Numbered from the stretch's first letter, positions 24,783-33,321 are shown. The stretch: 64,000 bases of DNA from Azotimanducus sp963663145 (GCA_963663145.1 OY760134.1:2790001-2854000); one strand, 5' to 3'. Notes: a model not told the origin generated them from the letters alone. Numbers and translations: made by a program.

Positions 24783-25928
24783 TCATCTGTTGACTAGCCA
24801 GCGCCGCGGGTTTTCGGGTTTGCCGTCTACGCGGAACTCGAAATAGAGGCCGCTCTGGCCGACACCACCGCTTGCGCCGGTGACGCCTATGACTTCTCCG
24901 CCTTCCACAGGTTCGTTCACGCTCTTGTAAAAAGAATCGGCTTGTGCGTAAAGGCTCATGTGCTGGTCACCATGGGCGATGACCAAGAGGTTACCGAAAC
25001 CGTTGAGCCAATCTTGATAGATGGTGGTGCCGCCGTGCACCGCTCGGATTTGCTTTTGGCCGTCGGTGGCGATGAAAATGCCTTGCCAAGTCAAATTTGT
25101 CTCGGCACGGAGCGTTCCGTATCCTTGTGCCAATCGGCCTTGGGTCGGCCAAGGCAAGCTGCCGCGCTGATCGACAATATCAGCGCCCGGCCCGAAGGAC
25201 CTGCGCGACTTCAAGCGTTCCAAGAGATCTCTGATCCGCTCTGCCGCCTGCAGCAAGTCTTGTCTGCGCGTCTCGCCACTCAAGAGTTCGGATTCAAGTG
25301 ATGCGATGTAGCTTGTGCGCCCGCGTTTCTCCGTCAGCAGTTGCTCACGCCGCTCACTGAAATTTTCCTGAAGCGATTGTTCTCGCCGAATGCCCTGTTG
25401 CAGCCTTGTGCGTATGTCCCTGTAATTGGTTGCTGTGCGGGCATAGTCTTCAAACCGCACGAAATAGCGGTCTCGCAAGATACGGGTATAGCGAATGACG
25501 CGGTCGATCTGACGCGCGGTTCCGACTTCAAAGAGCAGCATGGCGTATCTCTTTCCCGATAGCCTCTGGTAGCTCGCGCCAAGCTTAGCCAAGGCCTCCC
25601 CTTGCCGTTGCAGTTCCGCATGCAGCAGCAGGCTGTCCGCTTCAAGCTCCGCAATCGCCGCATGTTGGTCAACAATTAGGGAGCGCGATTCGCGCATGCC
25701 GCGTTCCAAATGCTCCACCCGCTTATCGAGCCTGCGCACTTCGGTTTGGTTTTGCTTTCGCTCGCGCTCGGCATCGCTCGCCCAATCATCAAGCGCGTTC
25801 AGTTCTCGACTCAGGGCTTCGAGTTCTTTCTCGGCATCCTCTTCCTCGGTCGCGTGGGCACCACTCATGGCCAAGGCGAAACACAGGATGGCAGCCCTCA
25901 AACTTCTGGCGAGCTCGGCATCATTCAT
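24783..25928 (-). CDS. envC: Murein hydrolase activator EnvC family protein
   Basis: A 381-residue periplasmic protein with a signal peptide-like N-terminus (LRAAILCFALAMSGAHA), a long coiled coil from about residue 30 to 240 and a degenerate LytM/M23 domain at the C-terminus (IRAVHGGTTIYQDWLNGFGNLLVIAHGD and HMSLYAQADSF). The zinc-binding His of active peptidases is replaced (YAQ rather than YGH), as expected for an EnvC-type activator of amidases rather than a hydrolase. It lies behind gpmI on the same strand, 21 bases away, as in Pseudomonas. Confidence 0.9.
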   Translation of the reverse strand: MNDAELARSLRAAILCFALAMSGAHATEEEDAEKELEALSRELNALDDWASDAERERKQNQTEVRRLDKRVEHLERGMRESRSLIVDQHAAIAELEADSLLLHAELQRQGEALAKLGASYQRLSGKRYAMLLFEVGTARQIDRVIRYTRILRDRYFVRFEDYARTATNYRDIRTRLQQGIRREQSLQENFSERREQLLTEKRGRTSYIASLESELLSGETRRQDLLQAAERIRDLLERLKSRRSFGPGADIVDQRGSLPWPTQGRLAQGYGTLRAETNLTWQGIFIATDGQKQIRAVHGGTTIYQDWLNGFGNLLVIAHGDQHMSLYAQADSFYKSVNEPVEGGEVIGVTGASGGVGQSGLYFEFRVDGKPENPRRWLVNR

Positions 25929-25949
25929 AGGACAGGGTGAAATGCGCGC

Positions 25950-27458
25950 TCACCCCCCCACCAAAAGGCTCTTGCCACCCATTTCAGCAGGCTTGGGCAA
26001 CGACATGAGTTCCAGCAGCGTGGGTGCCAAATCCACGAGACTACCCGATTCCAACTGCAAGCAACGAGGTCCAACGTATACCAGCGGCACAGGCGACCTT
26101 GTGTGGGCGGTATGCGCTTGGTCGGCATCCATATCCAGCATGGTTTCGATGTTGCCGTGGTCCGCAGTGATCAGCATCTGGCCACCGACTTCGCCAAGTG
26201 CTGCGCGTATCCGGCGCAAGCACCGATCTATGTACTCCACTGCCTTCAACGAGGCTTCAAATTTGCCGGTATGACCCACCATGTCGGCGTTGGCGAAGTT
26301 ACATACGATGAAATCCACTTCACCCTCGGAAATTTCCGCGACCAGCCCCTCGGTGACTTGGTTGGCGCTCATTTCCGGCTGTAAGTCATAGGTTGCCACC
26401 TTGGGCGAAGGCACCAGAACGCGCCTCTCGCCTGAAAACGCTTCTTCCCGGCCGCCGCTGAAGAAGTAGGTCACATGCGCGTACTTTTCGGTCTCGGCAA
26501 TTCGGAGCTGGGTCAACCCCGCGTCGGAAACCACCTGTCCAAGCGTGTTGGTCAGATCTTCGCGATCAAAGACGGGCGTCGCTTTGATGTCATCCGCGTA
26601 GCGGGTCATGGTCAAGAACCCGCGCAATTGAGGTCGGTGGCTTCTCTCAAAGGATGAGAAGGAAGGCTCGGTGAACGCGCGGGTTAATTGTCTTGCACGG
26701 TCGGCACGAAAGTTCATGAAGATGATGAGGTCGCCGTCGTTGATTTGCTGAAACCCCTTGATCTTGGTGGGGCGCACGAATTCATCGGATTCTTCGCGCG
26801 CATAGGCTTGTTCAAGTCCTTTGCGAGCCGTTTCAGCCTGAAACTCGCATTGCCCAGAGACCAAAAAATCATAGGCCGCCTTGCTGCGCTCCCACCGATT
26901 ATCCCGGTCCATCGCGTAATAGCGACCCATGAGCGAAACCACCTTTGAAGCGGATTTGATTGACGCAAGCGCGCTGCGCGGGGGCGTGTCTCGTCCGTCG
27001 AGAAAGGCATGCACGAAGACCTGCTCAATCCCGGCCCGCGCGCACAATTCGATTACTTGGTCAAAATGCGCCTCGTGACTATGCACGCCTCCCGGCGACA
27101 AGAGCCCCATCAGGTGTACTCGCGCCTCCTGCTTGGACGCATCGGCCAATTGCTTCGAGAGCGCCGAAACCTCCGCAGACCCGCTGCGAAACGCCTGATT
27201 GATACGGGTCAGATCTTGGTACACGACGCGTCCTGCGCCTATGTGCATGTGACCCACCTCGGAATTGCCCATTTGTCCTTCCGGCAGACCGACGGCTTCG
27301 CCATCGCAGCGCAGCAGCGAATGCGGACATTCCCGTAGAAGAGCATCCCACACCGGCGTATGGGCGACGCTGATGGCGTTATGGGGTGATGGGGCGGCAT
27401 GCCCCCAGCCATCGAGTATTACCAACAGGGTTGGGGTGCGACTTGTAGGCCGAGTCAT
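25950..27458 (-). CDS. gpmI: 2,3-bisphosphoglycerate-independent phosphoglycerate mutase
   Basis: A 502-residue manganese enzyme that interconverts 3- and 2-phosphoglycerate. The N-terminal LLVILDGWG and the phosphoserine site Ser66 in EGQMGNSEVGHMHIGAGR are diagnostic. The metal site DHGNIETM and the FNFANADMVGHTG-like stretch are in the C-terminal third. The frame is open far upstream to 27998, but that extension is antisense to the rhodanese gene and unlike the family; the ATG at 27458 gives the normal length. Confidence 0.96.
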   Translation of the reverse strand: MTRPTSRTPTLLVILDGWGHAAPSPHNAISVAHTPVWDALLRECPHSLLRCDGEAVGLPEGQMGNSEVGHMHIGAGRVVYQDLTRINQAFRSGSAEVSALSKQLADASKQEARVHLMGLLSPGGVHSHEAHFDQVIELCARAGIEQVFVHAFLDGRDTPPRSALASIKSASKVVSLMGRYYAMDRDNRWERSKAAYDFLVSGQCEFQAETARKGLEQAYAREESDEFVRPTKIKGFQQINDGDLIIFMNFRADRARQLTRAFTEPSFSSFERSHRPQLRGFLTMTRYADDIKATPVFDREDLTNTLGQVVSDAGLTQLRIAETEKYAHVTYFFSGGREEAFSGERRVLVPSPKVATYDLQPEMSANQVTEGLVAEISEGEVDFIVCNFANADMVGHTGKFEASLKAVEYIDRCLRRIRAALGEVGGQMLITADHGNIETMLDMDADQAHTAHTRSPVPLVYVGPRCLQLESGSLVDLAPTLLELMSLPKPAEMGGKSLLVGG

Positions 27459-27554
27459 TCGGCGACCGAGAGCGAAGAAAGAGCAATTGTAGACGGGTGA
27501 GTCATCTGTTTCTCTGTCGGTATAATTCGCGGTTCTCATGTGCGCATTCTGATC

Positions 27555-27971
27555 ATGGAACAAGCCATTGAATTCATAGGCAATCACCCTTTTCTGGTGG
27601 GCGCGTTCCTGATTCTGCTGGTGCTCTTTGTGAGAAACGAGGTTTCGCGTGGCGGGGCATCCCTTTCGCCCCAACAGCTCGTAGACCTTGTCAATCGTGA
27701 AGGCGCCATGATCTTGGACCTTCGCGACGGCAAGGAATTCGGTGCGGGCCATATTTCCGGAGCGCTGAATATTCCGCACGCCAAGCTGGCCGGACAGCTC
27801 AATCAACTCCAGAAGAACAAGAACTCCATCATCATCCTCGCCTGCAAGATGGGGCAGCACTCCGGAGCGGCCGGTGTGACCTTGCGCAAGAACGGCTTTA
27901 CGGACGTTCGAAGACTTACGGGCGGCATGGCCGAATGGCGTGCCCAGAACCTGCCGGTGGTCAAGAAATAA
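27555..27971 (+). CDS. Membrane-anchored rhodanese-like sulfurtransferase
   Basis: About 138 residues. One membrane helix (PFLVGAFLILLVLFV, residues 12-26) precedes a single rhodanese domain: LVDLVNREGAMILDLRDGKEFGAGHISGALNIPH and the persulfide cysteine Cys97 in IILACKMGQHSG. The loop matches the Pseudomonas and enteric YibN type located by secB and gpmI. It faces gpmI divergently. A methyltransferase gene follows where grx and secB would normally stand. An upstream GTG at 27540 is an alternative start. Confidence 0.88.
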   Translation: MEQAIEFIGNHPFLVGAFLILLVLFVRNEVSRGGASLSPQQLVDLVNREGAMILDLRDGKEFGAGHISGALNIPHAKLAGQLNQLQKNKNSIIILACKMGQHSGAAGVTLRKNGFTDVRRLTGGMAEWRAQNLPVVKK

Positions 27972-27973
27972 AC

Positions 27974-28681
27974 GTGAACAACTGCAAAAACGCGACACCC
28001 CACTCGGTTCGCTGTCATCTCGGTTTGGAGATCGACCACTATGATGAAACCATACGCAAGTTCATTCCCGGATACGAAGACGGCCTAGACCGCGCCGCAC
28101 AGACTGTTGCGAGTATTCGTCCCGAATTGGTGCTCGATCTCGGAGCAGGCACCGGTGCCCTTTCGGAAGCCGTCCTGAGCTGTCCGCAGGTCGGAAAACT
28201 CGAAGTCATCGACTTGGACCCGGAAATGCTTGAGAAGGCGCGAGCGCGGTTGCGCAAGTTCGAGTCCAGGGTCTCATTTTCATTGAGAAGCTTCCTCGAA
28301 CCTCTGCCGCATTGCGATGCGGTCACGGCATCGCTTGCGTTGCATCACGTTCCAACGCTCGGCGAAAAAGGTGCACTCTATAAGACGATCTATCAAGCTT
28401 TGCGGCCCGGTGGCCTGCTGGCGAACGCCGATGTGACCATGGGTGCGGATGAGGGTCTGCGCCGCGCCACCTACGAGCGATGGGCGGACCATCTGGTCGC
28501 CGGTGGCATAGCGAGAGAACGCGCATTCGAACACTTTCGCGAGTGGTCCCATGAGGACACCTACTTTCCGCTGGAAGCCGAGCTTGAACTCATGCGCGAG
28601 GCCGGGTTTCGCGCCGAATGCGTGTGGCAGGAATTACCCAACTGCGTCTTGGTTGGCTACAAGGACGCCGCTTGTTCCTAG
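27974..28681 (+). CDS. Class I SAM-dependent methyltransferase
   Basis: A 235-residue protein with a complete class I fold: VLDLGAGTGALSEAVL (SAM motif I), LEVIDLDPEMLEKARARLRKF (motif II), and DAVTASLALHHVP (post-II). PGGLLANADVTMGAD follows. It starts at a GTG two bases after the rhodanese stop, so the two are co-transcribed. The acceptor is not recognisable; the domain is closest to small-molecule methyltransferases. It occupies the place where secB and a glutaredoxin gene lie in Pseudomonas-like synteny. Confidence 0.75.
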   Translation: MNNCKNATPHSVRCHLGLEIDHYDETIRKFIPGYEDGLDRAAQTVASIRPELVLDLGAGTGALSEAVLSCPQVGKLEVIDLDPEMLEKARARLRKFESRVSFSLRSFLEPLPHCDAVTASLALHHVPTLGEKGALYKTIYQALRPGGLLANADVTMGADEGLRRATYERWADHLVAGGIARERAFEHFREWSHEDTYFPLEAELELMREAGFRAECVWQELPNCVLVGYKDAACS

Positions 28682-28813
28682 CTGAGCTGGCAGAGATGGA
28701 GAAGCCCTATCTGGACATCTTCGACGCCTCGGCAGAGGCAGAGTAGGGACGCGGCAATTAGGGTTGCAAGAAAATCAAGGGAAGCGATGCGTGGTTGATT
28801 CCCAGCAATGAAA

Positions 28814-29251
28814 CTACGCAATCACTAGCGGGTTGACCACCTCAAGATTCGGAAAACGCGAGAAGTCGCGGTCAGCGGACCAAAGTACACGAACTCCGTG
28901 ATACAAGCAAAGAGCCGCGATTCTGGCATCGTGAACGACTGCGCCCTGCGAGCGTGCCGGTCGGGCGACCCGCTCAAGCGCGGCCAAGTAACCGTCGCCC
29001 TCGGCTAAGAATCCACCGGTTGTATTCTTGTGGATATGCCCAATGACCTCCAGTGCCAAGTCTATGGGGGTGGGCTCCTTGAATATTCTTGGGTTGGAGA
29101 CGACCCCGAGAAACTCGTGGGCGCATGGCCAAGGAACACACACAGGCTCAACTTCAGCTATTGCGTCGTTCAGCACATGCCGCGTGCGCTCGTAGAACGG
29201 CATTTCGGGACGATGCGCGTACACGAGCAGATTGGTATCAATGGCAATCAC
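28814..29251 (-). CDS. vapC: VapC-type PIN domain ribonuclease toxin
   Basis: A 145-residue PIN-domain protein. Acidic metal-binding residues are Asp5 in AIDTNLLVYA, a Glu in CAHEFLGVV, an Asp in VVHDARIAALC and an Asp in WSADRDFSRF. Such toxins cut tRNA or rRNA when the antitoxin is lost. It overlaps the upstream antitoxin gene by 4 bases (ATGA). About 130 bases without a convincing gene separate it from the methyltransferase gene. Confidence 0.88.
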   Translation of the reverse strand: MIAIDTNLLVYAHRPEMPFYERTRHVLNDAIAEVEPVCVPWPCAHEFLGVVSNPRIFKEPTPIDLALEVIGHIHKNTTGGFLAEGDGYLAALERVARPARSQGAVVHDARIAALCLYHGVRVLWSADRDFSRFPNLEVVNPLVIA

Positions 29252-29493
29252 GCACCGTGCTCGCGATAGATGGCATCTCTGATTTTGTTCCAGTCGGCAT
29301 TCTCAAACTCTGGGGTAAGCCCACTGCCCCCATAGCTTGGAATGTTCAATTGACGGCGCACCGCATTTCGGCGGGAGTGAAGGACTCGATGCAACCCTTC
29401 TTCAAACAGCCTCCGAAGTGAAGCGCCTTCTTGTCGAGCCACGCCCTTGACCTGCTCAAGCAACTCGTCGGGAAGTTCTACGGTCGTCTTCAT
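29248..29493 (-). CDS. vapB: Ribbon-helix-helix antitoxin paired with VapC
   Basis: An 81-residue protein that starts with a short beta strand and two helices (MKTTVELPDELLEQVKGVARQEGASLRRLFEEGL), a ribbon-helix-helix DNA-binding domain. The rest is a basic linker and a C-terminal helix (FENADWNKIRDAIYREHG) that would block VapC. It precedes vapC and overlaps it by 4 bases. It probably represses its own promoter; two CCATATT repeats lie just upstream. Confidence 0.82.
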   Translation of the reverse strand: MKTTVELPDELLEQVKGVARQEGASLRRLFEEGLHRVLHSRRNAVRRQLNIPSYGGSGLTPEFENADWNKIRDAIYREHGA

Positions 29494-29502
29494 ACGGGAA
29501 TT

Positions 29503-29531
29503 CCATATTTAAACTATTGTCTTACCATATT
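29503..29531 (-). promoter_or_regulatory. Candidate VapB operator: two direct repeats
   Basis: CCATATT occurs at 29503-29509 and again at 29525-29531, 22 bases apart, about two helical turns. The repeats lie 10 to 38 bases upstream of the vapB start, in an AT-rich stretch where its promoter must be. Ribbon-helix-helix antitoxins often bind such phased repeats. The function is inferred. Confidence 0.35.
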
Positions 29532-29558
29532 GCATTCGCGCGTCAAAGGCAAGAAAGA

Positions 29559-30071
29559 CTAGGAAGGCGTTATTGAATTGACAAATCCCGTCTGTCTCCA
29601 GGCTTCGTAGACCGCGACGCTCGCTGCATTGGCGAGATTGAGACTTCGGCCTCCGGTCATTGGGATGCAGAGGCGCCTGCCTTGCGGGAAGCTGTTGATC
29701 ACTTGTGGCGAAAGCCCGGACGATTCGCTGCCGAAGAGCAGCACATCGCCAAGCTTGAAACACACTTCGGTGTATAGGCGCGTGCAGCGTTTGGAGAATG
29801 CGAACACGCGCTGACGAGCAAGTGTCGCCAGACAGGCCTCCAGGTCTTCGTGCACATGCACAATTGTGAGGTCGTGATAGTCGAGACCGGCTCGCTTGAG
29901 GGAACGGTCGCAAAGATCGAATCCCAAGGGCTCGATGAGATGCAGGGCCGATCCGGTGTTCGCGCAGAGCCGAATAATGGCACCCGTGTTGGGAGGAATC
30001 TCGGGCGCGAGCAGCGCAATATGAAAGTGGATTTCTTCCGTACTAGTCCTGTTGTTCTGCGCTTGCTTCAT
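29559..30071 (-). CDS. trmL: tRNA (cytidine/uridine-34 2'-O)-methyltransferase
   Basis: A 170-residue SPOUT methyltransferase that methylates the wobble ribose of tRNA(Leu) isoacceptors. Diagnostic stretches are APEIPPNTGAIIRLCANTGSALHLIEPLGF, LLFGSESSGLS and RRLCIPMTGGRSLNLANAASVAVYEAWRQ, which form the knotted SAM site. It overlaps the end of ntrC by 29 bases and belongs to that operon, as in Pseudomonas. Confidence 0.95.
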   Translation of the reverse strand: MKQAQNNRTSTEEIHFHIALLAPEIPPNTGAIIRLCANTGSALHLIEPLGFDLCDRSLKRAGLDYHDLTIVHVHEDLEACLATLARQRVFAFSKRCTRLYTEVCFKLGDVLLFGSESSGLSPQVINSFPQGRRLCIPMTGGRSLNLANAASVAVYEAWRQTGFVNSITPS

Positions 30072-31494
30072 GAAGATCTTCTAGATCGTCGTCCATCTGC
30101 AGCTCTTTGATCTTACGGGTGAGCGTATTTCGGCCCCAGCCCAATATCTCCGCAGCCTGTCCACGCCGCCCTCGGGTATACTCCAAGGCGGTCTCTATGA
30201 CCGCACGCTCGAACATGGGTGTCGCCTGATCGAGCACTTTACCGTCTTTGCTCGCCACGACGCTCCTCAGCCATTTGCGTAGCGAATAATCCCACCGCGT
30301 GCTCGCATCCTGAGCCTGTGCGCCCGACATTTCCGCAGGCAGGTCTTGCAGGTGTATCTCCCGCCCGGTTGCCATGACGGTCAGCCAGCGACACAGGTTC
30401 TCCAGTTGCCGCACATTGCCGCTCCATGCGCATTCCTGCAGATATCGGGCAGTTTCGGCCGTGAGCGCCTTCGCCTCCACGTCAAGCTCTTCCGCCGCCT
30501 TGGTCAAAAAGTGACGCGCCAATTCCGGAATGTCTTCGGCACGCTCGGAGAGGCGCGGGAGGCGCAAGCGAATAACGTTCAAGCGGTGAAACAGGTCTTC
30601 GCGAAACTGCCCACTCTCCACAAGACGCTCAAGATCTTGGTGACTTGCCGCAATCACGCGCAAATCCACTTGAATGGGGTCGCTCCCGCCAACACGATGA
30701 AACTCACCCTCCGCAAGCACCCGCAAGAGTCGAGTTTGGCTTTCCGGCTGCATATCGCCAATCTCATCGAGAAACAGGGTGCCGCGATGCGCCTGCTCAA
30801 ATCGACCCACACGCCTTTGATTGGCACCGGTAAAGGCGCCACGCTCATGCCCAAAGAGCTCAGCCTCAACCAGCTCTTTAGGAATCGCCGCCATGTTGAG
30901 CGCTACAAAGGGTCCGCCGGATCTGGGGCTGTAGGTGTGCAATGCGCGAGCGACGAGCTCCTTGCCGGTGCCGGACTCCCCGGTAATCAGCACGGTGACG
31001 TTCGAGTGCGAGAGCCTGCCTATGGCGCGAAACACCTGCTGCATGGCGGGTGCCTGCCCGATGATGCCAACCACCGGCGGTTCTGCATTTCGCACGGGCG
31101 CTTCTGACCGCTCCGCCTTGTTCGCTCGCCCCAGTTCGATCGCACGCTTGACCGTGGCGATTGCTTGATCTAGGTCGAAGGGTTTGGGCAGATATTCGAA
31201 AGCACCGGATTGGTAGGAAGTAACCGCGCTCTTGAGATCCGAGTAAGCGGTCATGATGACCACCGGCAATTCGGGATAAAGCCGGTGCGTCTCGCGCAGC
31301 ATTCTTTGCCCGTCCATGCCAGGCAACCTCAGGTCGCTCAGTATCACGTCGGGCACCTCCACCTCCAAAGCGTTGAGTGCCGACTCCGCGTTCGAAAACA
31401 CGCGCGTGTCCATCTGTTCCTGAGACATGGCGCGATGCAGCACCTTTCGAATGCTCGCGTCGTCTTCAATGATCCAAACACATTCGCGCGTCAT
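30043..31494 (-). CDS. ntrC: Nitrogen regulation response regulator NtrC
   Basis: A 483-residue sigma-54 activator. The receiver domain has its phosphorylation site at Asp54 (ILSDLRLPGMDG). The AAA+ domain shows the Walker A GESGTGKELVARAL, the sigma-54 contact loop GAFTGA and the Walker B GTLFLDEIGD. The C-terminal Fis-type helix-turn-helix is RRGQAAEILGWGRNTLTRKIKEL. Under nitrogen limitation it would switch on glnA and other genes. The ATG at 31494 overlaps the ntrB stop (ATGA) and is therefore chosen. Confidence 0.96.
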   Translation of the reverse strand: MTRECVWIIEDDASIRKVLHRAMSQEQMDTRVFSNAESALNALEVEVPDVILSDLRLPGMDGQRMLRETHRLYPELPVVIMTAYSDLKSAVTSYQSGAFEYLPKPFDLDQAIATVKRAIELGRANKAERSEAPVRNAEPPVVGIIGQAPAMQQVFRAIGRLSHSNVTVLITGESGTGKELVARALHTYSPRSGGPFVALNMAAIPKELVEAELFGHERGAFTGANQRRVGRFEQAHRGTLFLDEIGDMQPESQTRLLRVLAEGEFHRVGGSDPIQVDLRVIAASHQDLERLVESGQFREDLFHRLNVIRLRLPRLSERAEDIPELARHFLTKAAEELDVEAKALTAETARYLQECAWSGNVRQLENLCRWLTVMATGREIHLQDLPAEMSGAQAQDASTRWDYSLRKWLRSVVASKDGKVLDQATPMFERAVIETALEYTRGRRGQAAEILGWGRNTLTRKIKELQMDDDLEDLHEASAEQQD

Positions 31495-32549
31495 GACGAG
31501 CACGCCTCGGTCAATGGCAAATGTATGGTGAAGCAGGTGTCTCCGGGGGCGCTGCGAAACTCGATCATGCCGGCGTGAACAGACACCACATGATGGGCTA
31601 TGGAAAGGCCGAGGCCCGTGCCCCCATTCTGGCCCTTGGTGAGCGGTAAGAATAGCGAATCATAGATCTCCGGTGGAACGCCGCGACCGTTATCCTGGAC
31701 AAGAATGCTGATGACCTGGCGATACATGCGAGCATCTATGGTGAGCTTGGGGGTGATGCAGGTCTTGACGCATATCCGCGGCGCCATCGAATCCGAAACC
31801 GCCTCCATCGCATTGCGGAAAATGTTCAGCACGGCCTGAATGAGCATTTCCCGATCAGCTTGGATGCTGGGCAGACTCGGGTCGTATTCTCGGCGGAAGT
31901 TCACGCCGTCCAAGTCCGCGAGGCCGACAATGCGAAGACTGTGCTCCAGCACTTCGTGGATGTTGGTGGTTTCGATCTTTGGCAGGCTTCCGGGCAAGAG
32001 CATTTGATCGACCATGCGTTTGAGCCGCTGCACCTCATCAATGATGATGCCCGTATAGTCCCGCTGCTCGTGCGCATTGATCTCGCGCTCAAGAAGCTGC
32101 GCGGAGCCGAGAATCCCGCCCAAGGGATTTTTGATTTCGTGCGCGACTTCCCTTGCAAGTTCATGCATTTGTTCGGTGCGACTGCGCCGTTCATTGCTTC
32201 GCTCAATACGCGCAAATCGGTCGAACGGCAAGATCTCGAGCAAGAGGTATTGCGCTGCCGCTTGCTCGTAGTAAGTGATGGAGTAATCACTCACGACCAA
32301 ACTGTGCCCGCCGATGCGAAGCGATGCGCGTCGATGAAACAGCGGACTCCCCTTAAGCGCCTCTTCAAGTTGAATTCTTAAGGAAGTCCCCTCAACTTCG
32401 ATCCAGTCAAGGATTGGATGGCCACATATGTGCAGGCGCGAGTTGGAAATGAATTGTTCAGCCGCTTGATTCACATATACCACGAACAGATCAGCGTCAA
32501 GGACGATGAGCGGAGTCCTCATTTGATCGATGACAGTGTCGGCGAACAT
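31491..32549 (-). CDS. ntrB: Nitrogen regulation sensor kinase NtrB
   Basis: About 352 residues. A PAS domain at the N-terminus (TPLIVLDADLFVVYVNQAAEQFI) is followed by the histidine phosphoacceptor His137 in REVAHEIKNPLGGILGSAQLL. The ATPase domain has the N box NIFRNAMEAV, DNGRGVP and a GTGLGLSIAHHVV segment. It phosphorylates NtrC. The ATG at 32549 gives the E. coli-like length; a GTG at 32627 is an alternative. An NtrC-box-like site lies upstream. Confidence 0.94.
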   Translation of the reverse strand: MFADTVIDQMRTPLIVLDADLFVVYVNQAAEQFISNSRLHICGHPILDWIEVEGTSLRIQLEEALKGSPLFHRRASLRIGGHSLVVSDYSITYYEQAAAQYLLLEILPFDRFARIERSNERRSRTEQMHELAREVAHEIKNPLGGILGSAQLLEREINAHEQRDYTGIIIDEVQRLKRMVDQMLLPGSLPKIETTNIHEVLEHSLRIVGLADLDGVNFRREYDPSLPSIQADREMLIQAVLNIFRNAMEAVSDSMAPRICVKTCITPKLTIDARMYRQVISILVQDNGRGVPPEIYDSLFLPLTKGQNGGTGLGLSIAHHVVSVHAGMIEFRSAPGDTCFTIHLPLTEACSS

Positions 32550-32633
32550 ACCAATAGGCAAGCTGTTGTTGTCGAGAGTTTTCAAGGCTATGCGCCCGCC
32601 AGTGGTAGTTGTTTTAGCAATCAGCACACCAAC

Positions 32634-32655
32634 TTGAAGGCGCGTTGGCCTTCAA
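32634..32655. repeat. 8-bp inverted repeat in the ntrB leader
   Basis: TTGAAGGC (32634-32641) and GCCTTCAA (32648-32655) form a perfect stem with a 6-base loop between the DUF4124 gene and ntrB. No T-run follows on either strand. It may be an RNA hairpin that lowers read-through or protects an end in the transcript. The role is not known. Confidence 0.4.
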
Positions 32656-32690
32656 TAGTTGTTGAATCTGGGCGCATTTTATGTCATGCA

Positions 32691-32716
32691 TGCAAATAAT
32701 GCCCCAAAATGGTGCA
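32691..32716 (-). promoter_or_regulatory. Candidate NtrC box overlapping a sigma-54-like promoter before ntrB
   Basis: On the leftward strand 32691-32706 read TGGGGCATTATTTGCA, which fits ten of the twelve fixed positions of the sigma-54 consensus TGGCACRNNNNTTGCW. Positions 32700-32716 are TGCCCC-AAAAT-GGTGCA on the plus strand, an 11 of 12 match to the NtrC dyad TGCACC-N5-GGTGCA. The two overlap. In E. coli, NtrC represses the glnL promoter through one site, so repression is as likely as activation here. Confidence 0.45.
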
Positions 32717-32759
32717 TTCACAGGCCCGTCGCTTCTCTGATCGCCCGGATTAGTCCGGA

Positions 32760-33278
32760 CTAGTTTTGGTCGCGAGAAATCGCGTATCTCAATAGCTGAA
32801 AGTTCACCTGCTGACTCTCGGCCAGTATGTTGTCCTCGGCATCTTTAAGACGTGCCTTCAGCCAATGCCGACCCCTATCAAGATTTTCCAGCAGAAACGT
32901 GCCGTCTGTACTCTTGGCCAACCACTCGCCATTGAGCAGGAGTTCACACGAAATGGCATCCGACTCCACCGGCGAAAACTCCGTATGCACCACGAGATGA
33001 CCCGCATTGCTGCGCACCGCCTGATCTTCGACCGGTGAAGTGATTTTGACAAAGAAGTTCGATGCCGGGTCATCCGCAGTCTCGCCTTGCCTTTGCATGA
33101 GCACCATGGGCACCGTGACCCATTGCAACTCGACATCCTCAGCCTCGGGTCGATCCGTGAGCCGCACTCCACCCGCATCCGTGCGCTCTACATAGTAGCT
33201 GTAGGCCGACATGGTCTCGGCATGCGCCGAAATCACGCAGACCGAGCAAAGGAGCAGAGTGAGAGAGCGCCAGCACAT
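32760..33278 (-). CDS. DUF4124 domain-containing exported protein
   Basis: A 172-residue protein with a signal peptide (SLTLLLCSVCVISAHA, cleavage near residue 20). The mature N-terminus YYVERTDAGGVRLTDRPEA is the DUF4124 motif, and the C-terminal part ISCELLLNGEWLAKSTDGTFLLENLDRGRHWLKARLKD is a beta-rich domain. Proteins of this kind stand between glnA and ntrB in many gammaproteobacteria; here glnA is not adjacent. It is probably periplasmic. Its function is unknown. Confidence 0.8.
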   Translation of the reverse strand: MCWRSLTLLLCSVCVISAHAETMSAYSYYVERTDAGGVRLTDRPEAEDVELQWVTVPMVLMQRQGETADDPASNFFVKITSPVEDQAVRSNAGHLVVHTEFSPVESDAISCELLLNGEWLAKSTDGTFLLENLDRGRHWLKARLKDAEDNILAESQQVNFQLLRYAISRDQN

Positions 33279-33321
33279 ATCTGCATGATAGCAGAGAAAG
33301 ATCGAGTGGGGAAACTTAATT

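Noticed and set aside
27459..27998. In-frame N-terminal extension of gpmI by about 180 residues
   Set aside because: It is antisense to the rhodanese gene, has no family similarity, and gpmI has its normal start at 27458.
28682..28760. Short readable fragment after the methyltransferase gene (MEKPYLDIFDASAEAE)
   Set aside because: Only about 20 codons, without start signal or known relative; it may be a gene relic but cannot be supported.
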